Shown here piece by piece: positions 40,403 to 50,032 of a stretch of DNA of 64,000 nt (position 1 is the first letter of the stretch; every line of letters starts with the position of its first letter). A program made the translations under genes and the position numbers. A model generated the notes under the pieces. The model worked only from the letters and a program-made list of their open reading frames with translations. It was not told where the DNA came from and did no database searches. Source of the DNA: Nitrospira defluvii (GTDB lineage: Bacteria; Nitrospirota; Nitrospiria; Nitrospirales; Nitrospiraceae); the NCBI GenBank assembly GCA_011525625.1, contig WYAX01000016.1:248001-312000 (forward strand). Direction: 5' to 3'.

Positions 40403-41566
40403 TCAGCTGGATTGAGACGCTGAGCCGGCGGGCGAGTCGAGCGGGAGATACCGACGCGGCACGCGGGGGCCGATGGCGCAGAGAATTTCATACGGAACGG
40501 TTTGCTGCCAGGCGGCCAGGTCGGATGCGGTGATGCGCTCGGACCTCTGTTGTCCGATCAGAATCGCCTCCTCTCCCACCTGCACGCCGGGCACGTCCGT
40601 GACGTCGACCATCGTCATGTCCATGCAGACCCGTCCGATCACCGGCACTCGTCGTCCGCCGATCAGTACCTGTCCGCGATTCGAAAGCAGCCGGTTGTAC
40701 CCGTCGGCATACCCGACCGGAAGCACGGCCACACGCGTCTGCCGCGACGCGATGAAGGTCCGGTTGTAACTCACGCTGCTTCCAGGTGAAATCGTATGCA
40801 CATGCGCGACGGTCGTCTTCCAGGTCAGGATCGGCCGCAATTCGGGAGCCTGCGTGTCGTTCGAGAGCGTATGGTAGCCATAGAGCATGATCCCCGGCCG
40901 TACGAGGGAATGGATGCTGGTGGGATATTTGATGATACCTGCGCTATTGGCCACGTGAATCAGCGGAATCGCCAGGCCGCGTTCTTGTACGTGATGGAGA
41001 GCCTGCTGAAATCGCGTGAGTTGTTCCTCCGTCTGTCCTGCATCCCGATTGTCTGCGTCAGCCAGATGCGTCATCAGGCCTTCAAGGCGCAGAGAGCCGC
41101 GTAGTTCCGACCTAGCAAGGAGTTCAAGCAGGTCGTTCGGCGACACCCCCAATCGTCCCATGCCGGTCTCGACTTTGATATGGACGGGGTAGGGAGTTGG
41201 GGGGGTTCGGGCATGGGCAGCGAAGGTCGGAATCAGGTCCGCTCTGTACAGCACGGGCGTTAGGCGATGGGCCACCAGCTCCGCAAATTGTGCAGGAACG
41301 GTTGCGCCCATGACCAGGATCGTGTCCTGAATGCCTGCCTGGCGCAGAGCGATGCCCTCGTCCGGGGTGGCCACACCGAACCGGCGGACGGCCAGTTTTT
41401 GCAGTGCGCGGCTAATTTCAATGGCGCCGTGTCCGTAGGCATTGGCCTTCACGACGGCCAGCACATCGGCGCGCGGGGCCAGTCGCCGCACGTGGGCCAC
41501 ATTCTGAGCAAGGGCGGTCAGATCGACGGAGGCTGAGGTTGGGGAGGATTCGGACGGCTGGTACAC
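40403..41566 (-). CDS. alr: Alanine racemase
   Basis: 387 residues. The PLP-lysine motif is VVKANAYGHGAIEISRAL; VETGMGRLGV, RPGIMLYGY, SVSYNRTFIA (catalytic Tyr) and GRVCMDMTMVDVTD are all present. It makes D-alanine for peptidoglycan. It is on the same strand as the translation-factor genes upstream (27 bases after frr), so it may be transcribed with them. Confidence 0.97.
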   Translation of the reverse strand: MYQPSESSPTSASVDLTALAQNVAHVRRLAPRADVLAVVKANAYGHGAIEISRALQKLAVRRFGVATPDEGIALRQAGIQDTILVMGATVPAQFAELVAHRLTPVLYRADLIPTFAAHARTPPTPYPVHIKVETGMGRLGVSPNDLLELLARSELRGSLRLEGLMTHLADADNRDAGQTEEQLTRFQQALHHVQERGLAIPLIHVANSAGIIKYPTSIHSLVRPGIMLYGYHTLSNDTQAPELRPILTWKTTVAHVHTISPGSSVSYNRTFIASRQTRVAVLPVGYADGYNRLLSNRGQVLIGGRRVPVIGRVCMDMTMVDVTDVPGVQVGEEAILIGQQRSERITASDLAAWQQTVPYEILCAIGPRVPRRYLPLDSPAGSASQSS

Positions 41567-41593
41567 GCAGTGTCTGACAACAGAATTGCGGCG

Positions 41594-42157
41594 CTAGACT
41601 TCCAAGATTTCGCCTTCTTTTTTCTTCATCATGTCGTCAATCTTCTGCACATACTGGTCGGTGAATTTTTGAATCTCTGTTTCCGACTTTCGTAGCTCAT
41701 CTTCGGTGAGCTTGGCATCTTTCTGCAGCTTCTTCAGTTCTTCATTTCCGTCCCGCCGAAAGCCACGAATTTGAACCTTCATTTCTTCACCGTGCTTCTT
41801 GCAAACCTTGATGAGGTCCTTGCGGCGCTCTTCGGTCAGCGGAGGAAGCGGAATGCGAATCACCTTGCCGTCGTTCGACGGCGTCAGTCCAAGGTCGGAC
41901 ATTTGAATCGCTTTCTCGATTTCCCGGATCAGGTTCTGCTCCCACGGCTGAATCGTGAGCAGGCGGGCTTCCGGTGTGGCCACGTTTGACACCTGCTTTA
42001 AGGGCGTCAGCGTACCGTAATAATCGACTTTGATGCCGTCGAGGAGCGCCACCGAAGCGCGACCGGTCCGGATTCCGGCCAAGTCGCGTTTCAGATGCTC
42101 GATTGCATGGTCCATTTTTTCGGTGACACGCTGTTTGACTTCCTGCGCCGTCGACAT
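41594..42157 (-). CDS. frr: Ribosome recycling factor
   Basis: 187 residues, usual length. LAGIRTGRASVALLDGIKVD, VATPEARLLTIQPWE, GLTPSNDGKVIRIPLPPLTE and ERRKDLIKVCKKHGEEMKV are diagnostic. With EF-G it splits post-termination ribosomes. It follows pyrH by 11 bases in the rpsB-tsf-pyrH-frr order. Confidence 0.98.
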   Translation of the reverse strand: MSTAQEVKQRVTEKMDHAIEHLKRDLAGIRTGRASVALLDGIKVDYYGTLTPLKQVSNVATPEARLLTIQPWEQNLIREIEKAIQMSDLGLTPSNDGKVIRIPLPPLTEERRKDLIKVCKKHGEEMKVQIRGFRRDGNEELKKLQKDAKLTEDELRKSETEIQKFTDQYVQKIDDMMKKKEGEILEV

Positions 42158-42168
42158 CGGTCTCTCCC

Positions 42169-42894
42169 TTAGCGGCTTTCCACGGTGACCAGGGTTCCGA
42201 TCGGATCGCCCTGGACGACACGTTTAAAGTTTCCCTTTTCTTTCAAGTTGAACACGATCAACGGCAACCGGTTGTCCATGCACAGGCTGATGGCGGTCGA
42301 ATCCATGACTTTGAGATTCTGGGTCAGAATCGAGAGAAAGGGAATCTCATTGTACTTTTTGGCTTGGGGATTTTTGACCGGATCACTGTCGTAGATGCCG
42401 TCGACCTTGGTGCCCTTCATGATGACCTGCGCGCCGATTTCCATTGCCCTGAGCGATGCCGCGGTGTCGGTGGAGAAATAGGGGTTCCCCGTTCCTCCGG
42501 CAAAGATCACCACGCGCTTCTTTTCCAGGTGCCGGATGGCGCGCCGCCGAATGTAGCCTTCGGCCAACTGTCGCATTTCAATCGCCGATTGGACACGAGT
42601 ACTGACGCCCTTGCCTTCCAGCGCATTCTGGAGGGCCAAGGCATTCAGCACGGTGGCGAGCATGCCCATGTAGTCGGCTGATGCCCGCTCCATACCGCGG
42701 GCGCTGGCGGCCAACCCGCGAAAGATATTGCCGCCGCCGATCACAACGGCGACTTCAACGTCCATTGCGACGACGTCGGCAATCTCCTCTGCGAGCCCCT
42801 CAAGGATCGAGGGTTGAATGCCATAACCCTGCTCACCGGCCAGCATTTCTCCGCTGACTTTCAGCAGGATGCGGCGGTAGTGGGCAGAACTCAT
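42169..42894 (-). CDS. pyrH: UMP kinase
   Basis: 241 residues from the ATG at 42894, which overlaps the tsf stop (ATGA); the frame extends upstream inside tsf but is not coding. [38 protein letters not shown] and [19 protein letters not shown] are the UMPK signatures. It phosphorylates UMP to UDP. Confidence 0.97.
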   Translation of the reverse strand: MSSAHYRRILLKVSGEMLAGEQGYGIQPSILEGLAEEIADVVAMDVEVAVVIGGGNIFRGLAASARGMERASADYMGMLATVLNALALQNALEGKGVSTRVQSAIEMRQLAEGYIRRRAIRHLEKKRVVIFAGGTGNPYFSTDTAASLRAMEIGAQVIMKGTKVDGIYDSDPVKNPQAKKYNEIPFLSILTQNLKVMDSTAISLCMDNRLPLIVFNLKEKGNFKRVVQGDPIGTLVTVESR

Positions 42895-43487
42895 GCTTGG
42901 CCTAACTGGAATCTCGTGAATCGGCGGATATTCATGTTCTCGCCGATCGTGGCAATTTGTTGTGCCAGGAGATCCTTGATGACGACTGAGGGATCCTTGA
43001 TGAAGCCCTGCTCGAGCAGGCAGTTCTCTTGATAAAACTTTTCGAGCTTGCCCTCGACGATCTTGGGCCATGCCGCCGGCGGTTTGCCCAGTTCCTTGGC
43101 TTGAGCCTCGTAGATGCTGCGCTCCTTCTCTACGATGTCAGCAGGAATCTCTTCCCGTCGAACATAGGAGGGGCTGGAGGCGGCCACTTGCAGCGCCAAG
43201 TCGTTTACGAAGGCCTTGAATTGCTCATTCCGTGCGACGAAATCGGTCTCGCAGTTCACTTCGATGAGTACGCCGATCTTTCCACCCGCATGGATGTAGG
43301 CGTGGATCAGTCCTTGGTTGGTTTCGCGGCCGGCCTTCTTCTGCGCTGCGGCCAAGCCTTTCTGTCGGAGATAGTCGATGGCCTTGTCGATGCTGTTTCC
43401 GTTCTCCATCAGGGCCTTCTGACAATCGAGAATGCCGGCCCCGGTCTTTTCACGTAACTCTTTCACCAGTTCACTCAAACTTGCCAT
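42891..43487 (-). CDS. tsf: Elongation factor Ts
   Basis: 198 residues, the short form of EF-Ts. [40 protein letters not shown] and [20 protein letters not shown] are diagnostic. Guanine-nucleotide exchange factor for EF-Tu. 4-base overlap with pyrH. Confidence 0.98.
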   Translation of the reverse strand: MASLSELVKELREKTGAGILDCQKALMENGNSIDKAIDYLRQKGLAAAQKKAGRETNQGLIHAYIHAGGKIGVLIEVNCETDFVARNEQFKAFVNDLALQVAASSPSYVRREEIPADIVEKERSIYEAQAKELGKPPAAWPKIVEGKLEKFYQENCLLEQGFIKDPSVVIKDLLAQQIATIGENMNIRRFTRFQLGQA

Positions 43488-43538
43488 GGGTTCCTCAGTT
43501 GATCGAATAGAGCAATACAGTCGTCTCAGATGGGATGG

Positions 43539-44312
43539 TTAGGACGCGGATACGCCGGCCAGATTCGCCGCCGGTTTTGCGCCGCCACCGGCCGGCGCCG
43601 AGGCAAATTCCGTTTCTTCCTGCTGAGCCCGGAGATGCGCGCCTTCAAGGCAGGCGTCCGCGATCCGGGAAATGATCAGCTTGATGGAACGAATCGCGTC
43701 ATCGTTGCCGGGAATCGGGTACTGGATGTGATCAGGATCGCAATTCGAATCCACGATGGCAATGACCGGGATTTCCAGCCGGCTGGCTTCGAGGATGGCG
43801 ATGTGTTCGATGCGCGTATCCAGAATAAAAACGGCTCCTGGCAGGGCGCGCATGTTACGGATGCCCGACAAGTTCTTTTGCAGTTTGACGACTTCCTTCT
43901 GCATCTGTCCGAGCTCTTTTTTTGTGTGGCCTTGGTGGCTCGGATCGGCGAGGGTCGCTTCCATTTTCTTCATTTTGTCGATGCTGCGGCGAATGGTCTG
44001 GAAATTGGTCAGCATGCCGCCCAACCAGCGTTGATTGATGTAGAACTGGTTGGCCCGCTTGGATTCTTCTTCCAGAATTTCGGCCGCTTGGCGCTTCGTA
44101 CCGACGAACAGGACGGAGTCACCGGCTGCCACGGTGTCGCGAGCGAAGGCATAGGCCTGCTCCATGCGCTCGACCGTCTGTTGAAGGTCGATAATGTAGA
44201 CGCCGTTGCGTTCCCCGAACAGGAACCGCTTCATCTTGGGATTCCAACGGTTGGTCTGGTGTCCGAAATGGACGCCAGCTTCCAGTAATTCCTTAATCGC
44301 AACTACTCCCAT
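43539..44312 (-). CDS. rpsB: Ribosomal protein S2
   Basis: 257 residues. [27 protein letters not shown]-like helix ([19 protein letters not shown]), [19 protein letters not shown] and [19 protein letters not shown] are typical. GGAGGGAGGTG precedes the ATG. An Ala-rich C-terminal tail is lineage-specific. The 228 bases upstream hold a possible hairpin (AGGGGGATCTCCCCCT) without a T-run. Confidence 0.98.
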   Translation of the reverse strand: MGVVAIKELLEAGVHFGHQTNRWNPKMKRFLFGERNGVYIIDLQQTVERMEQAYAFARDTVAAGDSVLFVGTKRQAAEILEEESKRANQFYINQRWLGGMLTNFQTIRRSIDKMKKMEATLADPSHQGHTKKELGQMQKEVVKLQKNLSGIRNMRALPGAVFILDTRIEHIAILEASRLEIPVIAIVDSNCDPDHIQYPIPGNDDAIRSIKLIISRIADACLEGAHLRAQQEETEFASAPAGGGAKPAANLAGVSAS

Positions 44313-44540
44313 ACCTTCACCTCCCTCCGAAGCCTGCAGAGCGCCTGGCGAACGCCAACGACGAGGGGGAGATCCCCCTTATTCTCAGGCTGCGCAGCGT
44401 GCGCATCACGCTGGTGTGGATTTAAATAAGATGTCCCTGGTTTTGAATGCCGCGCGGTGAACGATGGGACCGACCGTGCATTGCGCGAAACGCCCGAACG
44501 CTAGCATAGTGGCCAATATTTTGCAACCGCGCGAGGTCAC

Positions 44541-45752
44541 TTATGAGCGATAACTCGCGTTGATCCGCACGTATTCGTAAGACAAATCGGTAGTCCACAT
44601 GTGCGCCTCGGCTTTGCCCTGAGCCAGATCGATGAGAATGGTGAACTCTTTGGTTTTGAAGACCTTGGTCAGGTCCTGTTCGGCAGCGCGTCCGAGTCCT
44701 AGGCCCTTACGCACCATTGGAACACCTCCAAATTGCAAGCTGATGCGAGAGGGGTCAAGGGGCACTCCCGCACGTCCAAGCGCCGCCATAACGCGGCCCC
44801 AATTGGCGTCGCCGCCGAAGAGCGCGGTTTTCACGAGATTGGAGGTCGCGACTGTTTGGGCGACCTGTTTGGCCGCTTTTGTGGACGTCGCTCCGGTGAC
44901 TTCTACTCGGACGACTTTGGTCACGCCTTCGCCGTCCCAGCAAATTTTCAGCGCCAACGTGCGGCAGACCGTTTCGAGCATCGCGCAAAAGCGCGCGAAG
45001 TCAGAGGAGCCCGGTGTGATGGGACGATTGCCGGCCATCCCGTTGGCCAAACAGAGTACCGTATCGTTGGTGCTGGTGTCGCCGTCGACCGTGATGCAAT
45101 TGAACGATTGATCGACCGCCTGTTTGAGTGCTGATTGGAGGGCGCGTTGTCCGATGGCTGCGTCGGTGGTCAGGTACCCTAGCATGGTGGCCATGTTGGG
45201 ATGAATCATGCCCGAGCCCTTGGCCATCCCACCGACAGTCACCATTGTGCCGCCGAGTTGAGCACGAACGGCGACGTGCTTGGGCTTAAGGTCGGTCGTC
45301 ATGATCGCCGCGGCCGCGTCAGCTCCGCCCCGGCGTGTTACACGAGCGGCCAGGGCCGGGAGCGCTTTTCGGATGCACGCAATGGGGAGTGGTTGACCGA
45401 TGACTCCAGTCGAGCCAACGAAGATGGTATGCGGGGCACAGTTGAGAGCTGTTGCCGCCAGTTGTGCCATTTCTTGGGCAGCCTTCATGCCTTCCGACCC
45501 GGTACAGGCGTTGGCGTTTCCGCTATTGACGAGGAAGGCGCGGCCGATGCCCTGCTTGAGGTGGAGACGATCGAGGATGACCGGTGCGGCCACAACTTGA
45601 TTGGTCGTGAACACGCCGGCTATCGGACCTTCGTGGTCCGAGACGACTAAGGCCAGGTCGAGTTGCTGTTTTTTTTTCTTTTTGATTCCGCTGTAGACTC
45701 CGGCGGCCCGAAATCCGATCGGCGCGGTCACGCCTCCAGGGATAATCTTCAT
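44541..45752 (-). CDS. argJ: Bifunctional ornithine acetyltransferase / N-acetylglutamate synthase
   Basis: 403 residues. GFRAAGVYSGIKKKKKQQLD, FLVNSGNANACTGSEG and GMIHPNMATMLGYLTTDAAI (the self-cleavage site is before the Thr of MATML) are diagnostic, as is INASYRS at the end. It transfers acetyl from N-acetylornithine to glutamate. It follows argC by 57 bases. Confidence 0.97.
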   Translation of the reverse strand: MKIIPGGVTAPIGFRAAGVYSGIKKKKKQQLDLALVVSDHEGPIAGVFTTNQVVAAPVILDRLHLKQGIGRAFLVNSGNANACTGSEGMKAAQEMAQLAATALNCAPHTIFVGSTGVIGQPLPIACIRKALPALAARVTRRGGADAAAAIMTTDLKPKHVAVRAQLGGTMVTVGGMAKGSGMIHPNMATMLGYLTTDAAIGQRALQSALKQAVDQSFNCITVDGDTSTNDTVLCLANGMAGNRPITPGSSDFARFCAMLETVCRTLALKICWDGEGVTKVVRVEVTGATSTKAAKQVAQTVATSNLVKTALFGGDANWGRVMAALGRAGVPLDPSRISLQFGGVPMVRKGLGLGRAAEQDLTKVFKTKEFTILIDLAQGKAEAHMWTTDLSYEYVRINASYRS

Positions 45753-45809
45753 CGCTCGTCCTCTGTGATGTGAAGTTAGTCCGGTCCGACATGCGCATGC
45801 ATGTGCGGG

Positions 45810-46883
45810 CTAGGGGTAGATCCCCGGAGCCACGAGTCCCGATTCCTCCGGATAGCCCAGCATGAGGTTCATGGCCTGAATGGCCTGTCCGGCCGCTCCC
45901 TTGATCAGATTGTCGATAGCCGACACGGTGACGACCCAACCGGCCCGCCGGTCGAGGTGGACGGCGATATCACAATAGTTGGCACCGCGCACGTGGCGGG
46001 GATTCGGCATGGCCCCTTCGAGCAGTCGCACAAATCGTTCACCCTTATAGAACTCTCGATAGAGAGTCCGTAACTCGGCGACGTCGAGCTGCCCCTTCAT
46101 TCGTGCATACGCGGTGCTGAGGATGCCTCGGTTCATGGGTACCAGGTGCGGCGTGAAGGCGACGGTCACGGGGCCGACTTCACCGCGAGTCGCTTGGGTT
46201 CTTGTGCCTGCTAGTCCGGTGAGTTCCTGTTCGATTTCAGGGATGTGCCGATGCTGGCCGATCTTATAGGGCTCCAATGATTCATGAGCTTCAGGGAAAT
46301 GATAGGGCAGGGCGGGGCTTCTTCCTGCGCCTGAGATGCCGGATTTCGCGTCAATCACTATGCTGTCCGTTGTCACCAACCCGTGGGCGATCAAGGGTGC
46401 CAACTGGAGAATTGCGGCCGTCGGATAACAGCCCGGCGAGGCCACGAGTCGGGCCTGTTTAATGGCAGACCGGTGAAGTTCTGGTAGGCCATACACGGCA
46501 TCCTTGATGAGTTGGGGATGGGCATGGACGGTCTGGTACCAGGTTTCATACGTGGCGGGATTCTTCAAGCGGAAGTCGGCGCTCAAATCGATGACACATT
46601 TGCCGGCTTTCAAGCCGCTCGCCACGGGATCCATGGATTTGGTGTGCGGGAGTGCGAGAAACAGGACATCGGCCCGCTCCGCGAGGGCTTCCGGTGCCAA
46701 CGCTTCAAATGAGAGCGACACGATCCCTTGAAGATGGGGATACACGGTGGAGATGGCCGCACCGGCTGACTTCTCCGAAGTGACCGCTGTGAGTTGTACG
46801 TGGGGATGTTGAGACAGGAGCCGCACTAGTTCGGCTCCGGTATATCCGCTGGCCCCCGCTACCGCGACTCGTATCGACGTCAT
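45810..46883 (-). CDS. argC: N-acetyl-gamma-glutamyl-phosphate reductase
   Basis: 357 residues. The Rossmann motif VAVAGASGYTGAELVRLLSQ, catalytic Cys in VASPGCYPTAAIL, and SGISGAGRSP, HRHIPEIEQEL and GAAGQAIQAMNLMLG are present. NADPH-dependent third step of arginine synthesis. It is separated from rpsI by a terminator. Confidence 0.97.
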   Translation of the reverse strand: MTSIRVAVAGASGYTGAELVRLLSQHPHVQLTAVTSEKSAGAAISTVYPHLQGIVSLSFEALAPEALAERADVLFLALPHTKSMDPVASGLKAGKCVIDLSADFRLKNPATYETWYQTVHAHPQLIKDAVYGLPELHRSAIKQARLVASPGCYPTAAILQLAPLIAHGLVTTDSIVIDAKSGISGAGRSPALPYHFPEAHESLEPYKIGQHRHIPEIEQELTGLAGTRTQATRGEVGPVTVAFTPHLVPMNRGILSTAYARMKGQLDVAELRTLYREFYKGERFVRLLEGAMPNPRHVRGANYCDIAVHLDRRAGWVVTVSAIDNLIKGAAGQAIQAMNLMLGYPEESGLVAPGIYP

Positions 46884-47024
46884 CTTGCGCCTCCCGGCCC
46901 ATTACAAGTTGTGGCATGCTGCGCGCTGCGAAAGGCACCGTGGGTGTCTTGCCGGCAGCCCAAAATGGCGATCGTACCGCCCTAGGTGATCTCGCAATTG
47001 TCTGCTGCCCTGCGGCAGGCCAAT

Positions 47025-47060
47025 AAAAAAAGGGGAAGGCTGCGGAGCCTTCCCCTTTGG
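47025..47060 (-). terminator. Rho-independent terminator after rpsI
   Basis: Read on the minus strand: AAAGGGGAAGGCT, loop CCGC, AGCCTTCCCC, then TTTTTTT. The 12-13 bp stem and T-run end the rplM-rpsI transcript 23 bases after the rpsI stop. Confidence 0.9.
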
Positions 47061-47082
47061 ACCCTGTTGCTCCAGTCGATCG

Positions 47083-47475
47083 TTACCGCTTCGAGTATTG
47101 GAAGCGTTTTCTGGCACCCTTCTGGCCGTACTTCTTACGTTCTTTGACGCGAGAATCACGGGTCAGCAGGCCTTCCTTCTTGATCGGGGCGCGGAATGCC
47201 GCGCTCATGATGACCAGCGCCTTCGAGATGGCATGGCGCAATGCTCCGGCCTGGCCGGCTGGGCCACCACCATAGACGGTGGCACGAACAGAATACTTAC
47301 CCGTCACTCCGGCCAGCTCAAACGGAAATTGAATCACATTCCGTAGGGTCGGGCGGGGAAACGCTTGTTCCAGCGGCTTCTCGTTGACGACGATGTCACC
47401 GGCTGCTGCGGTGACCCATGCGCGCGCAATCGCGCTCTTTCTCTTTCCGGTTGCGTACTGCGTCATTGCTGCCAT
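47083..47475 (-). CDS. rpsI: Ribosomal protein S9
   Basis: 130 residues. YATGKRKSAIARAWVTAAAG, GGGPAGQAGALRHAISKAL and the end KKYGQKGARKRFQYSKR are diagnostic. It follows rplM by 42 bases. Confidence 0.98.
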   Translation of the reverse strand: MAAMTQYATGKRKSAIARAWVTAAAGDIVVNEKPLEQAFPRPTLRNVIQFPFELAGVTGKYSVRATVYGGGPAGQAGALRHAISKALVIMSAAFRAPIKKEGLLTRDSRVKERKKYGQKGARKRFQYSKR

Positions 47476-47517
47476 ATCGGGCGGTCTCCTTCACTGATCG
47501 AATTCGAAGAATAAGAA

Positions 47518-47949
47518 TTACAATGAGAGTGGTTCCAGTTTTTGTGCTTGGTGCGGATGCGTTGCGCCGGCATACACGCGCAACTTCTTGGCCATGTGGT
47601 TGCCGAGTGGGTTCTTGGGCAACATGCCTTCGATGGCCTTCGTCAACAATTTGGTCGGATCCTTTCGGTGAATATGCTCTGCCGTGAGCGTCTTCAGGCC
47701 GCCAGGAAATCCGCTGTGAGTTGAGTAGGTCTTATTCTCCATTTTGTTGCCGGTGAGCACGACCTTCTCCGCGTTGACAATGACGACATGATCACCCGTA
47801 TCGACATGGGGGGTGAAGGTCGGTTTATGTTTGCCTCGCAACAAGGTGGCGACTTTCGCCGCCAGGCGGCCAAGGGTTTTGCCCTCGGCGTCCACGAGGT
47901 ACCATTTGCGTTGTACATTTGCGGGCTTCTCGAGATACGTTTTTGTCAT
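47518..47949 (-). CDS. rplM: Ribosomal protein L13
   Basis: 143 residues from the ATG at 47949 (TGGAG four bases upstream); another ATG three codons earlier, at 47958, has AGGAG and cannot be excluded. [38 protein letters not shown] and [20 protein letters not shown] are diagnostic. Head of the L13-S9 operon. Confidence 0.97.
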   Translation of the reverse strand: MTKTYLEKPANVQRKWYLVDAEGKTLGRLAAKVATLLRGKHKPTFTPHVDTGDHVVIVNAEKVVLTGNKMENKTYSTHSGFPGGLKTLTAEHIHRKDPTKLLTKAIEGMLPKNPLGNHMAKKLRVYAGATHPHQAQKLEPLSL

Positions 47950-47999
47950 GGTCTCCATCTACTCCTGCACGATAGGATTCTAATGTGAGGTATCAGGCC

Positions 48000-48488
48000 T
48001 CACGCCTGTTGGGTTTCTGTATTGGTGGTGTCGAGTCGATTGATCCAGGCATCCAAATGAACCGCGGTTCGTCGGTTCAGGACGTCCTGGGTGGCATAAA
48101 TCGGGCAGCCGGCTCTGAGCGCCAGCGCGATGGCATCGCTAGGGCGCGCATCCAGGGTCCGATGGAGCCCCTTCGAGGCGAAGGCGATGCTGGCATAGTA
48201 GGTACTACTCTTGACATCTGTAATCACGACCCGTTCGATGCGAACATCTAGGTGATCCGCAAAGCTTCGGATCAGATCGTGGCTCATCGGGCGAGGTGTG
48301 ACCACATGGTCCATGGCCAGGCGAATTGCGTTCCCTTCAGCGGACCCAACCCAGATCGGCAAGGTGACGCCGGCATCGTCACTCCTCAGCACGACGATCC
48401 GCGTGTCGGTGTTGCCGTCGTCCAGCACCTGCTTCACCGACAGCGCTACGAGTTCGGAGGAAGCGTCCTGTTGCTTGGCGGCATCCAT
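48000..48488 (-). CDS. Bifunctional-nuclease-family protein (DUF151), copy 2
   Basis: 162 residues from an ATG just after the stop of the upstream DUF151 gene. RIVVLRSDDAGVTLPIWVGS, EGNAIRLAMDHVVTPRPMSH, DARPSDAIALALRAGCPIYA match DUF151, the family of the plant bifunctional nuclease and Thermotoga TM0160. The C-terminal UVR domain seen in some members is absent. Tandem paralogue of the next entry. Confidence 0.88.
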   Translation of the reverse strand: MDAAKQQDASSELVALSVKQVLDDGNTDTRIVVLRSDDAGVTLPIWVGSAEGNAIRLAMDHVVTPRPMSHDLIRSFADHLDVRIERVVITDVKSSTYYASIAFASKGLHRTLDARPSDAIALALRAGCPIYATQDVLNRRTAVHLDAWINRLDTTNTETQQA

Positions 48489-48490
48489 GT

Positions 48491-48958
48491 CTAGGTATCC
48501 AGCTTTCCGAAGTCTTCGGGTTTGAGATTTTCGAGCCACTGCTCAAGCTCTTCGGACGATTGCTTTTTAATGACCTTCTCGCTTGCGAAAATCGGCGCGC
48601 TGCTTCGAAGGGCCAGTGCAATGGCGTCGCTGGGACGAGAATCGACCGTATACTCGGAATCTTCGTACATGAGGTGAATCGTGGCGAAGTAGGTATTGTC
48701 ATTCAAGTCCGTAATGACCACGCTGATGATCTTGGCATCGAAAGTATCAAGAAAGGATTTCATTAGGTCATGCGTCATGGGGCGCGGGGCAGTCACACTT
48801 TCCAATGCCAGGCCGATGGCGCTTGCTTCTGATTTTCCCACCCAGATCGGCAGCATGTCCGAATTGTCCTCGTCTCGCAACACCACTATATAGGCGTTGT
48901 TGTAGGGGTCGAAGATCAGACCCTTGACCCGCATTTGTGTAATCACGGCGGGGAGCAT
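48491..48958 (-). CDS. Bifunctional-nuclease-family protein (DUF151), copy 1
   Basis: 155 residues. YIVVLRDEDNSDMLPIWVGK, EASAIGLALESVTAPRPMTH and DSRPSDAIALALRSSAPIFA are family hallmarks. Its stop is 2 bases before the second copy, so the two are cotranscribed and perhaps translated together. Function in bacteria is not settled. Confidence 0.9.
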   Translation of the reverse strand: MLPAVITQMRVKGLIFDPYNNAYIVVLRDEDNSDMLPIWVGKSEASAIGLALESVTAPRPMTHDLMKSFLDTFDAKIISVVITDLNDNTYFATIHLMYEDSEYTVDSRPSDAIALALRSSAPIFASEKVIKKQSSEELEQWLENLKPEDFGKLDT

Positions 48959-49199
48959 CCTTCCCGATGTCGGCTGAAAACCTCAAGAATAGGGCACTCT
49001 AGCACTTCCGAAATCAGAGTGTCAATGAATTCAACGGGCTCACGGCTGCATGAGGGCGGTCGAGAACGGTGCATTGGACCGACACGGTTTCGACGATGGG
49101 GGCAGTCACCGTGGCGAGGAAGCATCATCCGGCCGATTGTAATGTGCCCCGTGCGCCTCTACCAAGGTGAGGGTGCGACGCACGGGCGAGTTCGCCACG

Positions 49200-49481
49200 T
49201 TACGTGCCAGCAGGCCGGTAGTTCTGGTCGATTTTCGAGGTGTCGGCCTGTTCCCCGAGTTTGAGGAAGGCTTTCATCTGTTTCTTGACCAGCTCTCTGC
49301 CGCTCTCATCGCCCAAATTGACTTGATACTCGTTGATGACCATGACCCGCATCCCTTCCCATTTCTTCCAGCAGGGCTTACAGACCTTGGCCTTGATCTC
49401 CGCTTCCAGTTTTCCCAGGAATAACATCTCCGTGATTGCTTCGCCTGCCTGGCCACAGGTGACACACTGCACATCTGCCAT
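49200..49481 (-). CDS. YggX-like Fe(2+)-trafficking family protein with extra Cys pairs
   Basis: 93 residues. The part CWKKWEGMRVMVINEYQVNL then KQMKAFLKLGE follows the YggX pattern (W..W...Q..LINE..LN.....R..L...M..FL). Unlike E. coli YggX it has CVTCG at the start and CKPC before the conserved Trp, a plausible zinc or iron site. YggX protects iron-sulfur enzymes from oxidative damage. I infer the same theme here with lower certainty. Confidence 0.7.
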   Translation of the reverse strand: MADVQCVTCGQAGEAITEMLFLGKLEAEIKAKVCKPCWKKWEGMRVMVINEYQVNLGDESGRELVKKQMKAFLKLGEQADTSKIDQNYRPAGT

Positions 49482-49663
49482 AGTTGCCTCCGTGAATCTG
49501 TCGAAACGAGTCGTCTCCTGATAGATGTCGGCATTCTAGCACCGGAGACGCGGGGAAAAAAGGGTGGGCAGCGCCGTTGACGCCTTTCTTGATTAATGTT
49601 ACAACTGCGTCCCTTCGCTCGCGCATCAGGCGGGGAGATGCATAGGTGTGTGATGGAATCTGT

Positions 49664-49750
49664 GCCCGGATGGCGGAACTGGCAGACGCGCCGGACTCAA
49701 AATCCGGTTCTCGCAAGAGAGTGGGAGTTCGACCCTCCCTCTGGGCACCA
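49664..49750 (+). tRNA. tRNA-Leu (anticodon CAA)
   Basis: Acceptor stem GCCCGGA pairs with TCTGGGC, followed by an encoded CCA. The D-arm is GCGGAACTGGCAGACGC. The anticodon stem CCGGA/TCCGG has loop CTCAAAA, giving CAA. A long variable arm (CTCGCAAGAGAG) and GTTCGA T-loop follow. The long variable arm and anticodon identify Leu (UUG). Confidence 0.97.
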
Positions 49751-49908
49751 TCACCATCCACCCGCATCGCGAGATGGTGGAACCTCCCTTCGATGCCTTC
49801 ACGCAACAAGGTGCGGAATGTGTAGCTCAGGACGCATCAGATTACGGATGAGTAGGGCGGGTGAATGCGGGACAACACTATATGGTGGATGTCGCGACCG
49901 AAAACATC

Positions 49909-49937
49909 TTGACATGATGTGGGGCTTAGCCTATAGT
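49909..49937 (+). promoter_or_regulatory. Strong sigma70-type promoter
   Basis: Perfect TTGACA at 49909-49914, 17-base spacer, TATAGT at 49932-49937. The start codon of the exported protein is about 95 bases downstream, after AGGAGG, leaving a leader of about 90 bases. Confidence 0.75.
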
Positions 49938-50032
49938 TCGCCCGAATTTGCTTTGGAATACGTATGACTCGTTTAGTTTATCGCCGTCCATCATCAATCT
50001 CTTATCAATTCCATTCACTAAGGAGGCAGCAC

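Noticed and set aside
44313-44540. Ribosomal-protein leader or riboswitch before rpsB
   Set aside because: Only a short GGGGGATCTCCCCC hairpin is visible; I could not match it to a known S2 leader structure.
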